This document shows, piece after piece, positions 50,782 through 59,670 of a stretch of 64,000 bases of DNA (position 1 is the stretch's first letter; each line of letters starts with the position of its first letter). Origin of the DNA: CAZGOM01 sp964527265 (GTDB taxonomy: Bacteria; Planctomycetota; Phycisphaerae; Phycisphaerales; Phycisphaeraceae); the NCBI GenBank assembly GCA_964527265.1, contig CAZGOM010000006.1, positions 7,976 through 71,975 of the forward strand, given 5' to 3'. The notes under the pieces were generated by a model that worked only from the letters and a program-made list of their open reading frames with translations, was not told the origin of the DNA and did no database searches. The position numbers were made by a program, and so were the translations under genes.

Positions 50782-52584
50782 ATGATCAGACTCGCAGATT
50801 ACGTCGTCAAAAAACTTGCAGAGTATGGCGTTAAACACGTGTTTCTTGTAACAGGCGGGGGGGCCATGCATCTAAACGACGCTTTTGGAAGATCGCCGGA
50901 TATCCGATATGTGGCGTGTCATCATGAGCAGGCTTGCGCGATGGCTGCAGAAGGGTATGCCCGGGTAACGGGGCAGACGGGCGTCATCAATGTCACCACC
51001 GGCCCGGGAGGCATTAATGCGTTGAATGGTGTTTTCGGCGCATTTACCGATTCAATACCAATGGTGATTATTTCCGGGCAAGTGAAGCGCGAAACATGCA
51101 TGGCGTCGTATCACTTGCCTGGGCTCAGGCAGCTTGGCGATCAAGAGGCAGACATCATTGCAATGGTCAAGCCCATCACCAAGTACGCCGCATTGATTCA
51201 AGATCCCGAAAGCATTCGCTACCATCTGGAACGTGCATTGTGGCTGTCAAATTCCGGTCGGCCTGGACCATGTTGGATCGACATACCGGTGGATGTGCAA
51301 GGCGCCTTAATTGATGGCGACAAACTCAGAGGATACGACCCGGCTGAAGACGCTTTTAACTGGGACGTGTCTTTCCTGCGCGGGCAGTGCAGGCAAGTCG
51401 TGGAGAGATTGATGTCCTCCCAGCGTCCAGTGATCCTGGCGGGGACAGGCGTGCGGCTGGCTGGTGCCCTGGATGTTTTCCAGAGGGTGATCCGCAAGCT
51501 AGGCATTCCAGTTGCTACCGCGTGGACACACGATCTGCTGGCGTCGGACGATCCGGTTTTTTGCGGCAGGCAAGGCAGCATTGGCGAGCGTGCCGGCAAC
51601 TTCACGGTGCAGAACTCAGACATGGTTCTTGTACTGGGCTCCCGCTTGTGCATCAGACAAGTGAGCTACAACTGGAAGGCATTTGCCAGACATGCGTATA
51701 AAATTCAAGTGGATATTGATGCGGCAGAGTTGAACAAACCAACCGTGCATGTGGATATGCCGATTCATTGCGACGCAAAATGGTTTTTGGAGGAATTAGA
51801 GAGACAGGTGGACGCTGCGGCGTACGATCCAGCGCGACATGAGGGGTGGCTGGCATGGTGTAAGCAGCGTGTGGCAAAGTATCCGGTGGTTCTGCCTAAG
51901 CATCGGGTATTCAACGGCTTGATCAATCCATATCATTTTATTGAAGTCCTTTTTTCCCGGTTGTCGCAAGGCGATGTCGTGGTTTGCGGCAATGCGACGG
52001 CATGCATCGTGCCGTTCCAGGCAGGTAAACTTCAGTTGGGGCAGCGTTTATTCTCCAACTCGGGGAGTGCTTCGATGGGATTTGATCTGCCGGCCGCCAT
52101 TGGTGCCGCGGTCGCACTGGGAGGCAAGCGTGTCATCTGCCTGGCTGGGGAAGGGAGCATACAAATGAATTTGCAGGAAATGCAGACGGTGATGCACCAC
52201 AGGTTGCCGATCAAGATTTTTGTTCTTAATAACGGGGGATATCTGTCAATTCGTTCAACCCAGAAAAACTTCTTTAATCACATGGTGGGTTCGGATGCAG
52301 GCAGTGGGGTGAGCTTTCCGGATATGGTGCGTATCGCCAATGCATATGGCATGGATGCGCAGTTGATCGCGTGTGAGGATTTCAGGGGATTGATCGATAA
52401 CGCATTGGCGAGCGAGGGGCCGCATCTTAGCGAAGTCATGCTGGACGGGGCGCAAACTTTTGAACCGCGCTTGAGTTCGCGGAAGCTGGCGGATGGCAGT
52501 ATGGCGACGGCTCCTCTTGATGACATGTTCCCATTCCTGGAAAGAGACGAATACGCGGCCAATCAATTCATTGCCGAGGGGTGA
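50782..52584 (+). CDS. Thiamine-diphosphate enzyme, acetolactate-synthase-like
   Basis: A 600-residue enzyme with the three-domain TPP fold. The N-terminal PYR domain holds the catalytic Glu in CHHEQACAMAAEGYARVTGQ. The central FAD/nucleotide-like domain includes PVILAGTGVRLAG. The C-terminal PP domain has the cofactor motif GEGSIQMN ending at NNGGYLSI. In surface-polysaccharide loci such enzymes (for example YerE) transfer a two-carbon unit from pyruvate to a keto sugar; branched-chain amino acid synthesis is a less likely role here. No small regulatory subunit is next to it. Its codon usage is less G-skewed than its neighbours. ATG 50782 was preferred to a TTG four codons upstream. Confidence 0.9.
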   Translation: MIRLADYVVKKLAEYGVKHVFLVTGGGAMHLNDAFGRSPDIRYVACHHEQACAMAAEGYARVTGQTGVINVTTGPGGINALNGVFGAFTDSIPMVIISGQVKRETCMASYHLPGLRQLGDQEADIIAMVKPITKYAALIQDPESIRYHLERALWLSNSGRPGPCWIDIPVDVQGALIDGDKLRGYDPAEDAFNWDVSFLRGQCRQVVERLMSSQRPVILAGTGVRLAGALDVFQRVIRKLGIPVATAWTHDLLASDDPVFCGRQGSIGERAGNFTVQNSDMVLVLGSRLCIRQVSYNWKAFARHAYKIQVDIDAAELNKPTVHVDMPIHCDAKWFLEELERQVDAAAYDPARHEGWLAWCKQRVAKYPVVLPKHRVFNGLINPYHFIEVLFSRLSQGDVVVCGNATACIVPFQAGKLQLGQRLFSNSGSASMGFDLPAAIGAAVALGGKRVICLAGEGSIQMNLQEMQTVMHHRLPIKIFVLNNGGYLSIRSTQKNFFNHMVGSDAGSGVSFPDMVRIANAYGMDAQLIACEDFRGLIDNALASEGPHLSEVMLDGAQTFEPRLSSRKLADGSMATAPLDDMFPFLERDEYAANQFIAEG

Positions 52585-52659
52585 CACGCAAGTACGTCTG
52601 TTACAATCTGTTTTTGAGTTTTGGACCTGGATTTTCGCTTAAGCATTGAAGGCTTCCGC

Positions 52660-53751
52660 ATGAACATCGACATTTTCGAAGATCTCTTCGTCCTTGAAAT
52701 GGCCAATAACCATTGGGGAAAAGTCGACCGGGGCCTGAAGATCATCCACGATTTTTCACGGATTGTGCGATTCAACAACGTACGTGCATGCATCAAGCTG
52801 CAGTTTCGCGATGTGGACACGTTCATTCATAAAAATTTCCGGGATCGCGTTGACATTCGTTACGTGAAGAAAACCCTGGACACGCAACTGAAAAAACAGG
52901 AATACACCACGCTGGTGAAGGCTGTTCGCGCTGCCGGGTGCATTCCGAGTGCGACTCCCTTTGATGAAGCGAGTGTCGACTTGTGCGTGGAGTTGGGTAT
53001 CCCGATCATAAAACTAGCCAGTTCAGACATCAATGATTGGTTTCTCATCGAGAAGATTGCCCTCACACGCAAGCCCGTGATAGCCAGCAGCGGTGGTTCA
53101 TCACTGAAAGACATGGATGACCTTGTCACCTTTTTCAGCAACCGCAACATTCCCTTAGCGCTGAACCACTGCGTATCGATCTATCCGGCTCAAGATTCTG
53201 AATTGGAATTGAATCAGATCGATTTTCTGCGAAAGCGCTATCCGCATTTAACAATCGGGCTGTCGACCCACGAGTACTCGGATTGGAGCAGTTCGATCAT
53301 GATGGCCTACGCCAAAGGCGCACGCACCTTTGAACGTCATATCGACATTGAAGCAGACGGCATTCCAGTTTCACCTTACTGCTCCAAGCCTGAACAGATT
53401 GACACTTGGTTCAAAGCCTTTAACTTGGCAAAAACCATGTGCGGTGGGAGCCAGGACACCAAACGTATTCCTCCAGAAAAAGAAATCAAGTACCTGGATG
53501 GACTGGTGCGCGGCATTTATGCCAAGCGAGATCTTCCTGAAGGGTATATCTTGTCCCACGAACACATTAATAAGGATGTGTATCTGGCCGTGCCGCTTCA
53601 AAAGGGACAGATTTCGTGTCGGGAGATCATGAGCGGCGAAGTGCTATTGAAAGCCGTCGCGAAAGATGAAGCTCTCATGATCGACTCCATCGATAGCCCC
53701 TACGCCTACAATGAGAAACTCCGCAACCTGATTTATGAACGGGGTGTTTGA
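52660..53751 (+). CDS. NeuB-type synthase (N-acetylneuraminate / legionaminate / pseudaminate synthase family)
   Basis: A 363-residue PEP-condensing enzyme. The NeuB barrel starts with FVLEMANNHWGKVDRGLKII, the family's E-x-x-x-N-H-x-G motif. It continues ATPFDEASVDLCVELGIPIIKLASSDI, CVSIYPAQDSELELNQIDFL and GLSTHEYSDWSSSIMMAYAKGARTFERHI (metal and PEP sites). A C-terminal SAF/antifreeze-like domain (YAKRDLPEGYILSHEHINKDVYLAVP) completes it. The product would be a nine-carbon ulosonic acid or a relative. No NeuA-type cytidylyltransferase is in the window. The TTG 13 codons upstream has no ribosome binding site, so ATG 52660 was used. Confidence 0.92.
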   Translation: MNIDIFEDLFVLEMANNHWGKVDRGLKIIHDFSRIVRFNNVRACIKLQFRDVDTFIHKNFRDRVDIRYVKKTLDTQLKKQEYTTLVKAVRAAGCIPSATPFDEASVDLCVELGIPIIKLASSDINDWFLIEKIALTRKPVIASSGGSSLKDMDDLVTFFSNRNIPLALNHCVSIYPAQDSELELNQIDFLRKRYPHLTIGLSTHEYSDWSSSIMMAYAKGARTFERHIDIEADGIPVSPYCSKPEQIDTWFKAFNLAKTMCGGSQDTKRIPPEKEIKYLDGLVRGIYAKRDLPEGYILSHEHINKDVYLAVPLQKGQISCREIMSGEVLLKAVAKDEALMIDSIDSPYAYNEKLRNLIYERGV

Positions 53752-53807
53752 GTTCCTCGCCGGGCTTGCCTGAAACGAAAAAACTCCTCACACGAATCGT
53801 GTTTGAG

Positions 53808-54212
53808 ATGATTAAGGTGCTAGAAAACCGTGAACTGAGATTTCTTCTTGTTGGGGGATTTAATACCGTTTCGGGCTATCTGATCACAAATATGTGTTTT
53901 TTTTTATTGGTCCCAATCACGGGTTTAATCGCGGTGCTTGTTGTCACGAATGTTTTGAATGTGACGATATCATTTTTGACCTATAAATTTTTTGTGTTCC
54001 GTACAACCGCCCCGTGGTTTCGTGAATATTTGAAGTTTTACGGCGTCTCGAGTGTCCCAATTATCCTCAGTTTTGTGATACTCCCGCTGCTAATCGACGG
54101 GCTGAAACTCAATCCATACTTTGCGATAGCCGTGTTCACCGTTTTTACCGTGATTATGAGTTATCTGGGCCATAAGTATGTTTCGTTTAGGAAGCCTGAT
54201 CCACAGGTTTGA
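53808..54212 (+). CDS. GtrA-family membrane protein
   Basis: A 134-residue protein with four membrane helices. It has the usual opening NRELRFLLVGGFNTVSGYLIT. It ends YLGHKYVSFRKPD, matching the GtrA/DPMS-associated family thought to move polyprenyl-linked sugars across the membrane. The start is uncertain. TTG 53748 overlaps the NeuB stop by three bases and would give 154 residues, but ATG 53808 matches family length. It is last in the + cluster and is markedly AT-rich compared with the rest of the window. Confidence 0.85.
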   Translation: MIKVLENRELRFLLVGGFNTVSGYLITNMCFFLLVPITGLIAVLVVTNVLNVTISFLTYKFFVFRTTAPWFREYLKFYGVSSVPIILSFVILPLLIDGLKLNPYFAIAVFTVFTVIMSYLGHKYVSFRKPDPQV

Positions 54213-54627
54213 AGCATGTAAAGAGAGTTTAAGCGTAAAAGACCTGCGTATAGGAATGACTTGAAGACCAACTGAGATTCATTGGGGTATCAAGAGACTT
54301 TCTGGTGCGTTCGCGCAAGAATTCCGCCATCCATTTTTTGGTGGGGAAAAGCTACGATCATTTGGAGCAGGCTGGCTTGAATGAGGTTGTTGATGCTGAG
54401 GGTTTGCCAGGGGTGACGGGGTGTAACGGAGGCTCAAGGGCAATTCATCATCCAGCATTGCCTGGCAGTTGGCGTATTTACCTGGAAGCGACACGTTGGC
54501 ATCGGTTATTCACGGCGTCGGGGGTGTATAGGGCAACGGCAAGTGGATCCGATCTCTGAGAAACCTACAACCTGACCGGCGGGACCGGAGTTCCAGTTAC
54601 GCCATCTTCCCATTTTCCTGGCCCAAA
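54213..54627. other. 415-base region without an identified gene
   Basis: It follows the surface-sugar cluster and precedes the terminator of tRNA-Gln. Several short frames exist on both strands, the longest 84 codons, but none resembles a known protein. It may be a decayed gene or the junction of a transferred segment. I see no integrase or inverted repeat. Confidence 0.4.
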
Positions 54628-54656
54628 GAAAAACCCCCTTGGCTGGCAAGGGGGTT
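54628..54656 (-). terminator. Rho-independent terminator of tRNA-Gln
   Basis: Reading the - strand, AAACCCCCTT pairs with AAGGGGGTTT across a GCCAGCC loop and is followed by TTCTTT. It lies eight bases past the tRNA 3' end. Confidence 0.9.
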
Positions 54657-54663
54657 TCGCAAG

Positions 54664-54734
54664 CTGGGGAACTAGGATTCGAACCTAGACAAACTGAGTC
54701 AGAGTCAGTTGTGCTACCGTTACACCATTCCCCA
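54664..54734 (-). tRNA. tRNA-Gln (anticodon CTG)
   Basis: A complete cloverleaf on the - strand. The acceptor is TGGGGAA against TTCCCCA. The anticodon stem ACTGA/TCAGT holds loop CTCTGAC with anticodon CTG. The T arm is CTAGG-TTCGAAT-CCTAG and the discriminator is G. CCA is not encoded. Its 3' end faces the surface-sugar cluster, the usual side for island integration, although no integrase is seen. Confidence 0.95.
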
Positions 54735-54963
54735 AATGGAATGAGGCAATATTATGGCGAGAAATCGGGGGTTGTCAATGTGCTGAAGAGTTTTGGACAG
54801 AGTGGTATGTCAGAGAGAGAGGGAGAGAGAAAGCAACAACAGCTCACTCTGCTTGGAGTACATGTGGTTGTTTTTATTTTATTTATTTCTTGAGCAAGTT
54901 AACGCTTTGCGTCATAGTGTGATGGGATTGGAAGGGGTAAGAATTGAGAATTGGAGGCACAGG

Positions 54964-56478
54964 ATGAAAACTTTCGCGGTGGTGGATGACCGGCATGTTG
55001 AGGATTCGCGATTTTTGAAGCGCGGGTTGGGGATGCCGTACTTTAAGCGGCGGGATTCGATTGTGCGGGCGGAGGCATTTGGGGCGGTTTTGAGGGATCC
55101 CAAGACGGGTCTGTGGCGGATGTGGTACGCCAATGATGTGGCGCGAGATCCTGCCGTGGACGTGGTGAGCATGGATATTCTGCAGAGCTATGCGGAGAGC
55201 GATGACGGGGTGAATTGGCGGTTTCCGAGCCTGGGATTGGTGGAAGAGAAGGGATCTAAAGACAACAACATTGTGATGACGCATCATCATCGGGATGCGA
55301 ATGGGCGTTACTTGACGGGGTATGGCGGGCCGGCTGGATTTTGCGTGATTGACAACGAATTGACGCCGCACCCGGCGGCGCGAGGGCGGTTTACGGCGTT
55401 TTTCCATGCGAGTGCAACGGATACCTATGGCGGAATATGCGCGGCGTACAGCGAGGATGGACTGACTTGGACGGGATATGCGGAGAATCCGATCCTGCCG
55501 GGGTCGCAGGACACGCAGAACTGCGTACTGTGGGATGCGGGAATCGGAAAATATGTGTGTTATCAGCGGCCGACGATCTATTGCGGACAGGAGTTTCATG
55601 CCAACCGGAAGATAGCGCGTTGCGAGAGCGTGGATCTGGTGAACTGGTCGCCGTCGCGGGTGGTGGTGGATACAGATGAGCTGGATGCCGCGGCGCATGA
55701 CATTTTCATTGAGCCGGGGATGGGCGGCTGGGTGCGGGGACGGGCGAAGCAGTTTCAGGGGATTTCGCCGTTTATCTACAACGGATGTTATCTGGCGCAC
55801 ACGTGGTTTTATGATGTGAAGAAGGCGACATTCACGGACGAGTTGATCCGAAGTGATGACGGGGTGAGGTGGCTTCGAGAGCCGCTTAGAGAGCCGTTTA
55901 TCGCGCATGGGCGGCCGGAGGGATATCGGGGGAAATTGATTGTGCCGATTGCCAGCCCGCCGGTGCTGTTTGGGGATGAACTTTACATCTATGTGAGCAG
56001 CATGCCGTTCGACCATCATGAGGTGTCAACGCATGAGTACGACAAGGACCGGTCGAAGGTGAAGAAGATGCTGGAGGGGTGGGAACTGCATGTTCTGGCG
56101 ATCAAGCGTGACCGGTGGGTGGGATATGAAGCGGGCGAGCATGAAGGGGAGTTTTTGACGACGCCGTTTGATTTCAAAGGGGGAAGCCCGCTTTGCTTGA
56201 ACGCGCAGATTCAAACAGGCGGATACATTAAAGTGGAAGTGGAGGATCAGTGGGGACGGGCGATCAAGGATTTGCATCTGGATGAGATTTTGCCGCTTGA
56301 GGGGCCGGTGGATGGTGTGGATGTGCCGGTGTTATTTGGGCCGGGGCCCAAGAGCATCTGGAAACTTCCTCCGGTGGGGCCGATCCGGCTGCGGATGCGA
56401 ATGAAGAAAGCGACGGTGTATGGATGGTCGATCGGCGGACTGGCCGTGACGCTTCCGCAGCGGGACAAGTGGGGCTGA
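54964..56478 (+). CDS. Glycosidase-like beta-propeller protein (second)
   Basis: A 504-residue protein of the same style as 18405-19850. It begins with a DDRHVEDSRFLKRG segment. Blade repeats carry YAESDDGVNWRFPSLGL, AAYSEDGLTWTGYAENPIL and LIRSDDGVRWLREPLREPFI, with S-x-DG-x-x-W patterns. It resembles GH32/43-type five-bladed propellers; a beta-sandwich module follows after about 390 (LCLNAQIQTGGYIKVEVEDQWGR). No signal peptide is present. GGAGGCACAGG precedes ATG 54964, a good site, whereas the longer frame from 54793 crosses a GA repeat. The substrate is unknown. Confidence 0.6.
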   Translation: MKTFAVVDDRHVEDSRFLKRGLGMPYFKRRDSIVRAEAFGAVLRDPKTGLWRMWYANDVARDPAVDVVSMDILQSYAESDDGVNWRFPSLGLVEEKGSKDNNIVMTHHHRDANGRYLTGYGGPAGFCVIDNELTPHPAARGRFTAFFHASATDTYGGICAAYSEDGLTWTGYAENPILPGSQDTQNCVLWDAGIGKYVCYQRPTIYCGQEFHANRKIARCESVDLVNWSPSRVVVDTDELDAAAHDIFIEPGMGGWVRGRAKQFQGISPFIYNGCYLAHTWFYDVKKATFTDELIRSDDGVRWLREPLREPFIAHGRPEGYRGKLIVPIASPPVLFGDELYIYVSSMPFDHHEVSTHEYDKDRSKVKKMLEGWELHVLAIKRDRWVGYEAGEHEGEFLTTPFDFKGGSPLCLNAQIQTGGYIKVEVEDQWGRAIKDLHLDEILPLEGPVDGVDVPVLFGPGPKSIWKLPPVGPIRLRMRMKKATVYGWSIGGLAVTLPQRDKWG

Positions 56479-56486
56479 GCAGAGGG

Positions 56487-57176
56487 CTATTTTTTCTTGT
56501 TCGCAGCAGCTTTGAGGTGCTGTTCAAGAAGGGGAGCGTCGGGGTTGTGGTCGAGGGCGACTCGCCAGGCGCGAAGGTGGTCGGTTCGGCTTGCGCCGGG
56601 ATTCTTGGTGGAACGGGCCATGAGATGGGCCATGCGGATGAATTGCTCAGGGCGCTTGAGGTTTTGCTTGCGGCCTGGATCGATGATGGCGAGATTACCC
56701 TTTGAATCGACGAGCATGTTTGCGGCTTTAAAATCGCGCAGGAAGACTTTGTGGAGCCAGAGACTGGCCATGAGGGAGCCGACATTGCGCGCAACGAGCT
56801 GGCGGAATTTTGGATTGGAGAAGCGGCCGCGGTAGATGGCGCCCTGGAGCGATTCACCGAAGAATTGGGTGACGAGGAAGCCTTTGCCGTTGGATAGACC
56901 CTGGCCCATGATTCTGGCGGTGGGGAGGTTTAGTTTCTGGAGATGGGCGAAGGCTTTGAGTTCGTCTTGAAGCGGGTGGATGCCGATGAGCCACTCGAAG
57001 CGCTGGCGGAGTGGGGAGTAGTCGTAGCGTTTGACGACCATGAGGCCGAGGGCGGTTTCCACTGCCCAGACGCGGCTGCGGGGGTCATGTTTGAAGACTT
57101 CGACAGCCGGGAGATCGACCCAATGGGGCTCGAAATCCTTGTCTGGCGCGGGACCAATGGGGCTGGGGTGAAGCAT
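56487..57176 (-). CDS. Lipopolysaccharide-kinase-like protein
   Basis: A 229-residue protein kinase-fold enzyme of the WaaP/KdkA (RIO-like) group. The ATP-binding Lys is in LGLMVVKRYDYSP. The catalytic loop is VFLRDFKAANMLVDS (HRD-like, reading LRD). The metal motif is NLAIIDPGR, in which DPG replaces DFG. Such enzymes phosphorylate lipid A core heptose or Kdo in the inner membrane leaflet. Planctomycetes have LPS-like outer membranes, so this fits. It is the third gene of the cstA, LEA14-like lipoprotein, kinase operon. Confidence 0.83.
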   Translation of the reverse strand: MLHPSPIGPAPDKDFEPHWVDLPAVEVFKHDPRSRVWAVETALGLMVVKRYDYSPLRQRFEWLIGIHPLQDELKAFAHLQKLNLPTARIMGQGLSNGKGFLVTQFFGESLQGAIYRGRFSNPKFRQLVARNVGSLMASLWLHKVFLRDFKAANMLVDSKGNLAIIDPGRKQNLKRPEQFIRMAHLMARSTKNPGASRTDHLRAWRVALDHNPDAPLLEQHLKAAANKKK

Positions 57177-57207
57177 GGAAGATCGGATGTCGAGTCACTA
57201 TAAGCAG

Positions 57208-57726
57208 TTACAGCCCGGGGGCGGGGGCGTCGGGGAGTGCGGGCTGTGTGTTGGAGTCGCCATCAATGATGGCTTTGCCAGAGAAGCCGGTGGAGGGGAG
57301 CGGAACGCCGGATTCGGTGAGGAGTTTGCGGATTTCACCGGGTGGTTCGTAGGTGATGGAGCCGGAGACGGATATTTCACGGCCTGAAACGGGTTCATCG
57401 GTTTTATAGACGAAAGGGAGGGTAATGGTTTGCGTGCTGGCGATGGGAAGGGTGCGGTTGGGGTTGTCTTCGCCGGAATAGTCGCCGACATCTTTGATGT
57501 AACCATCGTAATGGGCATCGGTTAGAGGAAGGGCTACGGAATTTTTGTGGGATAGTTCGATGACTACGAGGATGCGTGCGCCTTCTTCGGTTTCCTCGGC
57601 CAGGCGCGCGGAGACGACGCGGGTGTCGGGGGCCGCGACGGTGCTGCAGCCTTGCATGGCCAAGAGCGATGATGCGGCAAGGGCCATGAGGAGGGGAAGA
57701 ACGGATTGGCGAGACAGTCGTGTCAT
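57208..57726 (-). CDS. LEA14-like lipoprotein
   Basis: A 172-residue protein with a lipoprotein signal (LLMALAASSLLAMQGC, weak lipobox, lipidation at C27). It then has one WHy/LEA14 beta-sandwich: VVSARLAEETEEGARILVVIELSHKNSVALPLTDAHYDGYI. The WHy domain is found in desiccation and hypersensitive-response proteins and in bacterial lipoproteins of unknown job. Its gene is 31 bases ahead of the kinase gene and 37 bases after cstA, so the three are probably co-transcribed. Confidence 0.83.
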   Translation of the reverse strand: MTRLSRQSVLPLLMALAASSLLAMQGCSTVAAPDTRVVSARLAEETEEGARILVVIELSHKNSVALPLTDAHYDGYIKDVGDYSGEDNPNRTLPIASTQTITLPFVYKTDEPVSGREISVSGSITYEPPGEIRKLLTESGVPLPSTGFSGKAIIDGDSNTQPALPDAPAPGL

Positions 57727-57763
57727 CGGTGTTGTGTGTTCTAAAGGCTTTGTGGGACTTTGG

Positions 57764-59530
57764 TTATGCGCTAGCGAGATCGGGCTTGGGGGTTTGATCC
57801 GACTGCGGTGGGTCGGGGGGATCGAAGTTCAGGATGATGGTTCTGACGGCTTCGATGAATACCCATCCTGCCAGAGCCATGAGCACCAGCGCAACATAGG
57901 GTACCGGATCGGAGGATTTTTGTGTGCCCTGACCGGAGAAGCCACGGTATGTAAGTATGGAAAGTGCGGAAAAGGACGTGACGTACATGAAGAGTGTCGG
58001 CAAACCGACGACGAGCCAGACCCATTTTGCGCGATAGGTTTGCCAGAGCCAGACGCTGACGCCGACGAGGGAGAGTGCGGCGAGGAGTTGGTTGGAGGCG
58101 CCAAAGAGGGTCCAGTAGGTGAGCCAGGCGGGTTTTTTATCGCCGAGCGTGAGGAAGATGAAAAAGAGGGGGACGCCGACGGTGAGGAGGGTGGCCAGAT
58201 GGCGCAGGGGGCCGCGGGTCCAGCCGGTGAGTTCTTCGACGATGTAGCGGCCCAGGCGGGTGCAGACGTCGAGGGTGTCGTAGATGAAGGTGGTGAAGGC
58301 CAGAAGGCCGAAGGTGATGGCGAAGGGGGCGGGGATGCCGAAGATGCTCATGAATTTGGCTTGGCCGACGGCATAAATGAGGTCGGGCTTGGCATTTGCG
58401 CCTAAGGCTTTAAGGCCGTCCTGAGTCAGCATCATGACGCAGATGAGGGAAATGACGGAGACCATGGCTTCCAGGAGCATTGCGCCGTAGGCGACGGGGA
58501 GGGCGTCGGATTCCCTGGCGAGCTGTTTGGAAGTGGTGCCTGAGGCAATGATGGAATGGAAGCCGGAACAGGCCCCGCAGGCGATGGTGATAAAGAGGAA
58601 GGGATAGAGGGCGTCGGAGGTGGCGGTGGGGGCGATGAAGGCGGGGTATTCGATCTGATAGCCGCCAAAGAGGATGCCGACGGCGGCGGCGGCGAGGGCG
58701 ATGTAGAGGAACCAGCCGCCGAGATAGCCGCGGGGCTGAAGAAGGAGCCAGACGGGGGCGATAGAGGCCCAGATACAGTAGGCCATGAGCAGGAGGCACC
58801 AGGTCATTTTGGCGGTGGGGAGGGCTTTGGCCTCGGAAAGCCCGAAATAGGTGTAAACGGCGGTGATGTCCATGGGGATGTATTTGCCGCCCCAGATGGC
58901 GAGGCCGACCAGGGGGAGGCAAATGGCGGTGGCCCAGAGCAGGGGAAGCTTGAGATAACGCATGGCCACACCCATTGCGATGGGAATGATGAGGTAGAGC
59001 GTGCTGGAGGTGGCAATGGCGGCCCCGGCGACTTTGGTGCCGTCATCGAGGGTTTTGGTGCCGACCATGGTGGAGGCGATGATGTCGGTGAAGGCGACGA
59101 TGATGTAGACAAGGGCGATCCAGATAAAGGCGAGAAAGAGCAGATAAGAGCGGTGGGTGACATGCATGCGCACGACTTCGGCGATGGAGCGGGCGCGGTG
59201 GCGCACGGAGGCGGTGAGGGCGGCCAGGTCATGGACGCCGCCGACGAAGACGCTGCCGATGAGTATCCAGATGAGGGCGGGGAGCCAGCCGAACATGACG
59301 CCGGCGAGGATGGGGCCGGTGATGGGGCCTGCGGCGGCGATGGCGGAGAAGTGCTGGCCGAAAAGGTAGCCTTTGGGTGCGGGGTCGAAATCCTTGCCGT
59401 CCTTAAGTTCAACAGCGGGGGTGATGTTTTTGTCGTCGAGTTTGAAAAGGCGACGGAGGAGACGGCCGTAGGTGAGGTAAGCCGTGATCAAAAAGGCGGC
59501 GCAGAGCAGCGTGAAGACGAGTACGTTCAT
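57764..59530 (-). CDS. cstA: Carbon starvation protein CstA (peptide/pyruvate transporter family)
   Basis: A 588-residue inner-membrane protein with about 16 hydrophobic helices. Family marks are PKGYLFGQHFSAIAAAGPITGPILAGVMFGWLPALIW, GGVHDLAALTASVRHRARSIAEVV and ACGACSGFHSIIASGTTSKQL. The first two are the N-terminal CstA signature. CstA proteins take up peptides or pyruvate under carbon limitation. ATG 59530 starts the first helix (NVLVFTLLCAAFLITAYLTYGR); the frame continues upstream another 111 codons without protein character. It is the first gene of an operon with a LEA14-like lipoprotein and a kinase. A small hairpin repeat lies in the gap ahead of it. Confidence 0.94.
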   Translation of the reverse strand: MNVLVFTLLCAAFLITAYLTYGRLLRRLFKLDDKNITPAVELKDGKDFDPAPKGYLFGQHFSAIAAAGPITGPILAGVMFGWLPALIWILIGSVFVGGVHDLAALTASVRHRARSIAEVVRMHVTHRSYLLFLAFIWIALVYIIVAFTDIIASTMVGTKTLDDGTKVAGAAIATSSTLYLIIPIAMGVAMRYLKLPLLWATAICLPLVGLAIWGGKYIPMDITAVYTYFGLSEAKALPTAKMTWCLLLMAYCIWASIAPVWLLLQPRGYLGGWFLYIALAAAAVGILFGGYQIEYPAFIAPTATSDALYPFLFITIACGACSGFHSIIASGTTSKQLARESDALPVAYGAMLLEAMVSVISLICVMMLTQDGLKALGANAKPDLIYAVGQAKFMSIFGIPAPFAITFGLLAFTTFIYDTLDVCTRLGRYIVEELTGWTRGPLRHLATLLTVGVPLFFIFLTLGDKKPAWLTYWTLFGASNQLLAALSLVGVSVWLWQTYRAKWVWLVVGLPTLFMYVTSFSALSILTYRGFSGQGTQKSSDPVPYVALVLMALAGWVFIEAVRTIILNFDPPDPPQSDQTPKPDLASA

Positions 59531-59596
59531 ATGTGCGGGCCTGTAAAGATGACGAGGAACCGTCGGCGTAAAAGCAAAATAGCTTACCGCAATGCG

Positions 59597-59663
59597 TGGA
59601 TGGGGGTGGTTTGCAAGGCGGCGTGATTCCGGGGCAGTTGAGTGCAACAGCCCCAGCCATCCA
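59597..59663 (+). repeat. Small hairpin repeat, copy 2
   Basis: The core is 59631-59654: GGGGC, an unpaired A, GTTG, loop AGTG, CAAC, an unpaired A, GCCCC, then AGCCATCCATT. An outer helix pairs TGGATGG (59597-59603) with CCATCCA (59657-59663). It lies between the nitrilase-family gene and cstA, both on the - strand. Compared with copy 1 (30417-30440), the inner helix has changed on both arms and the outer GGGGC/GCCCC is kept. Confidence 0.6.
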
Positions 59664-59670
59664 TTTAGGA

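Noticed and set aside
54305..54559. 84-codon + frame in the gene-free stretch after the GtrA gene
   Set aside because: No ribosome binding site, no domain or recognisable pattern; a decayed gene cannot be shown.
58556..59626. 356-codon + strand frame antisense to cstA
   Set aside because: Gly/Glu/Asp-rich complement of a transmembrane gene with clear CstA motifs on the other strand.
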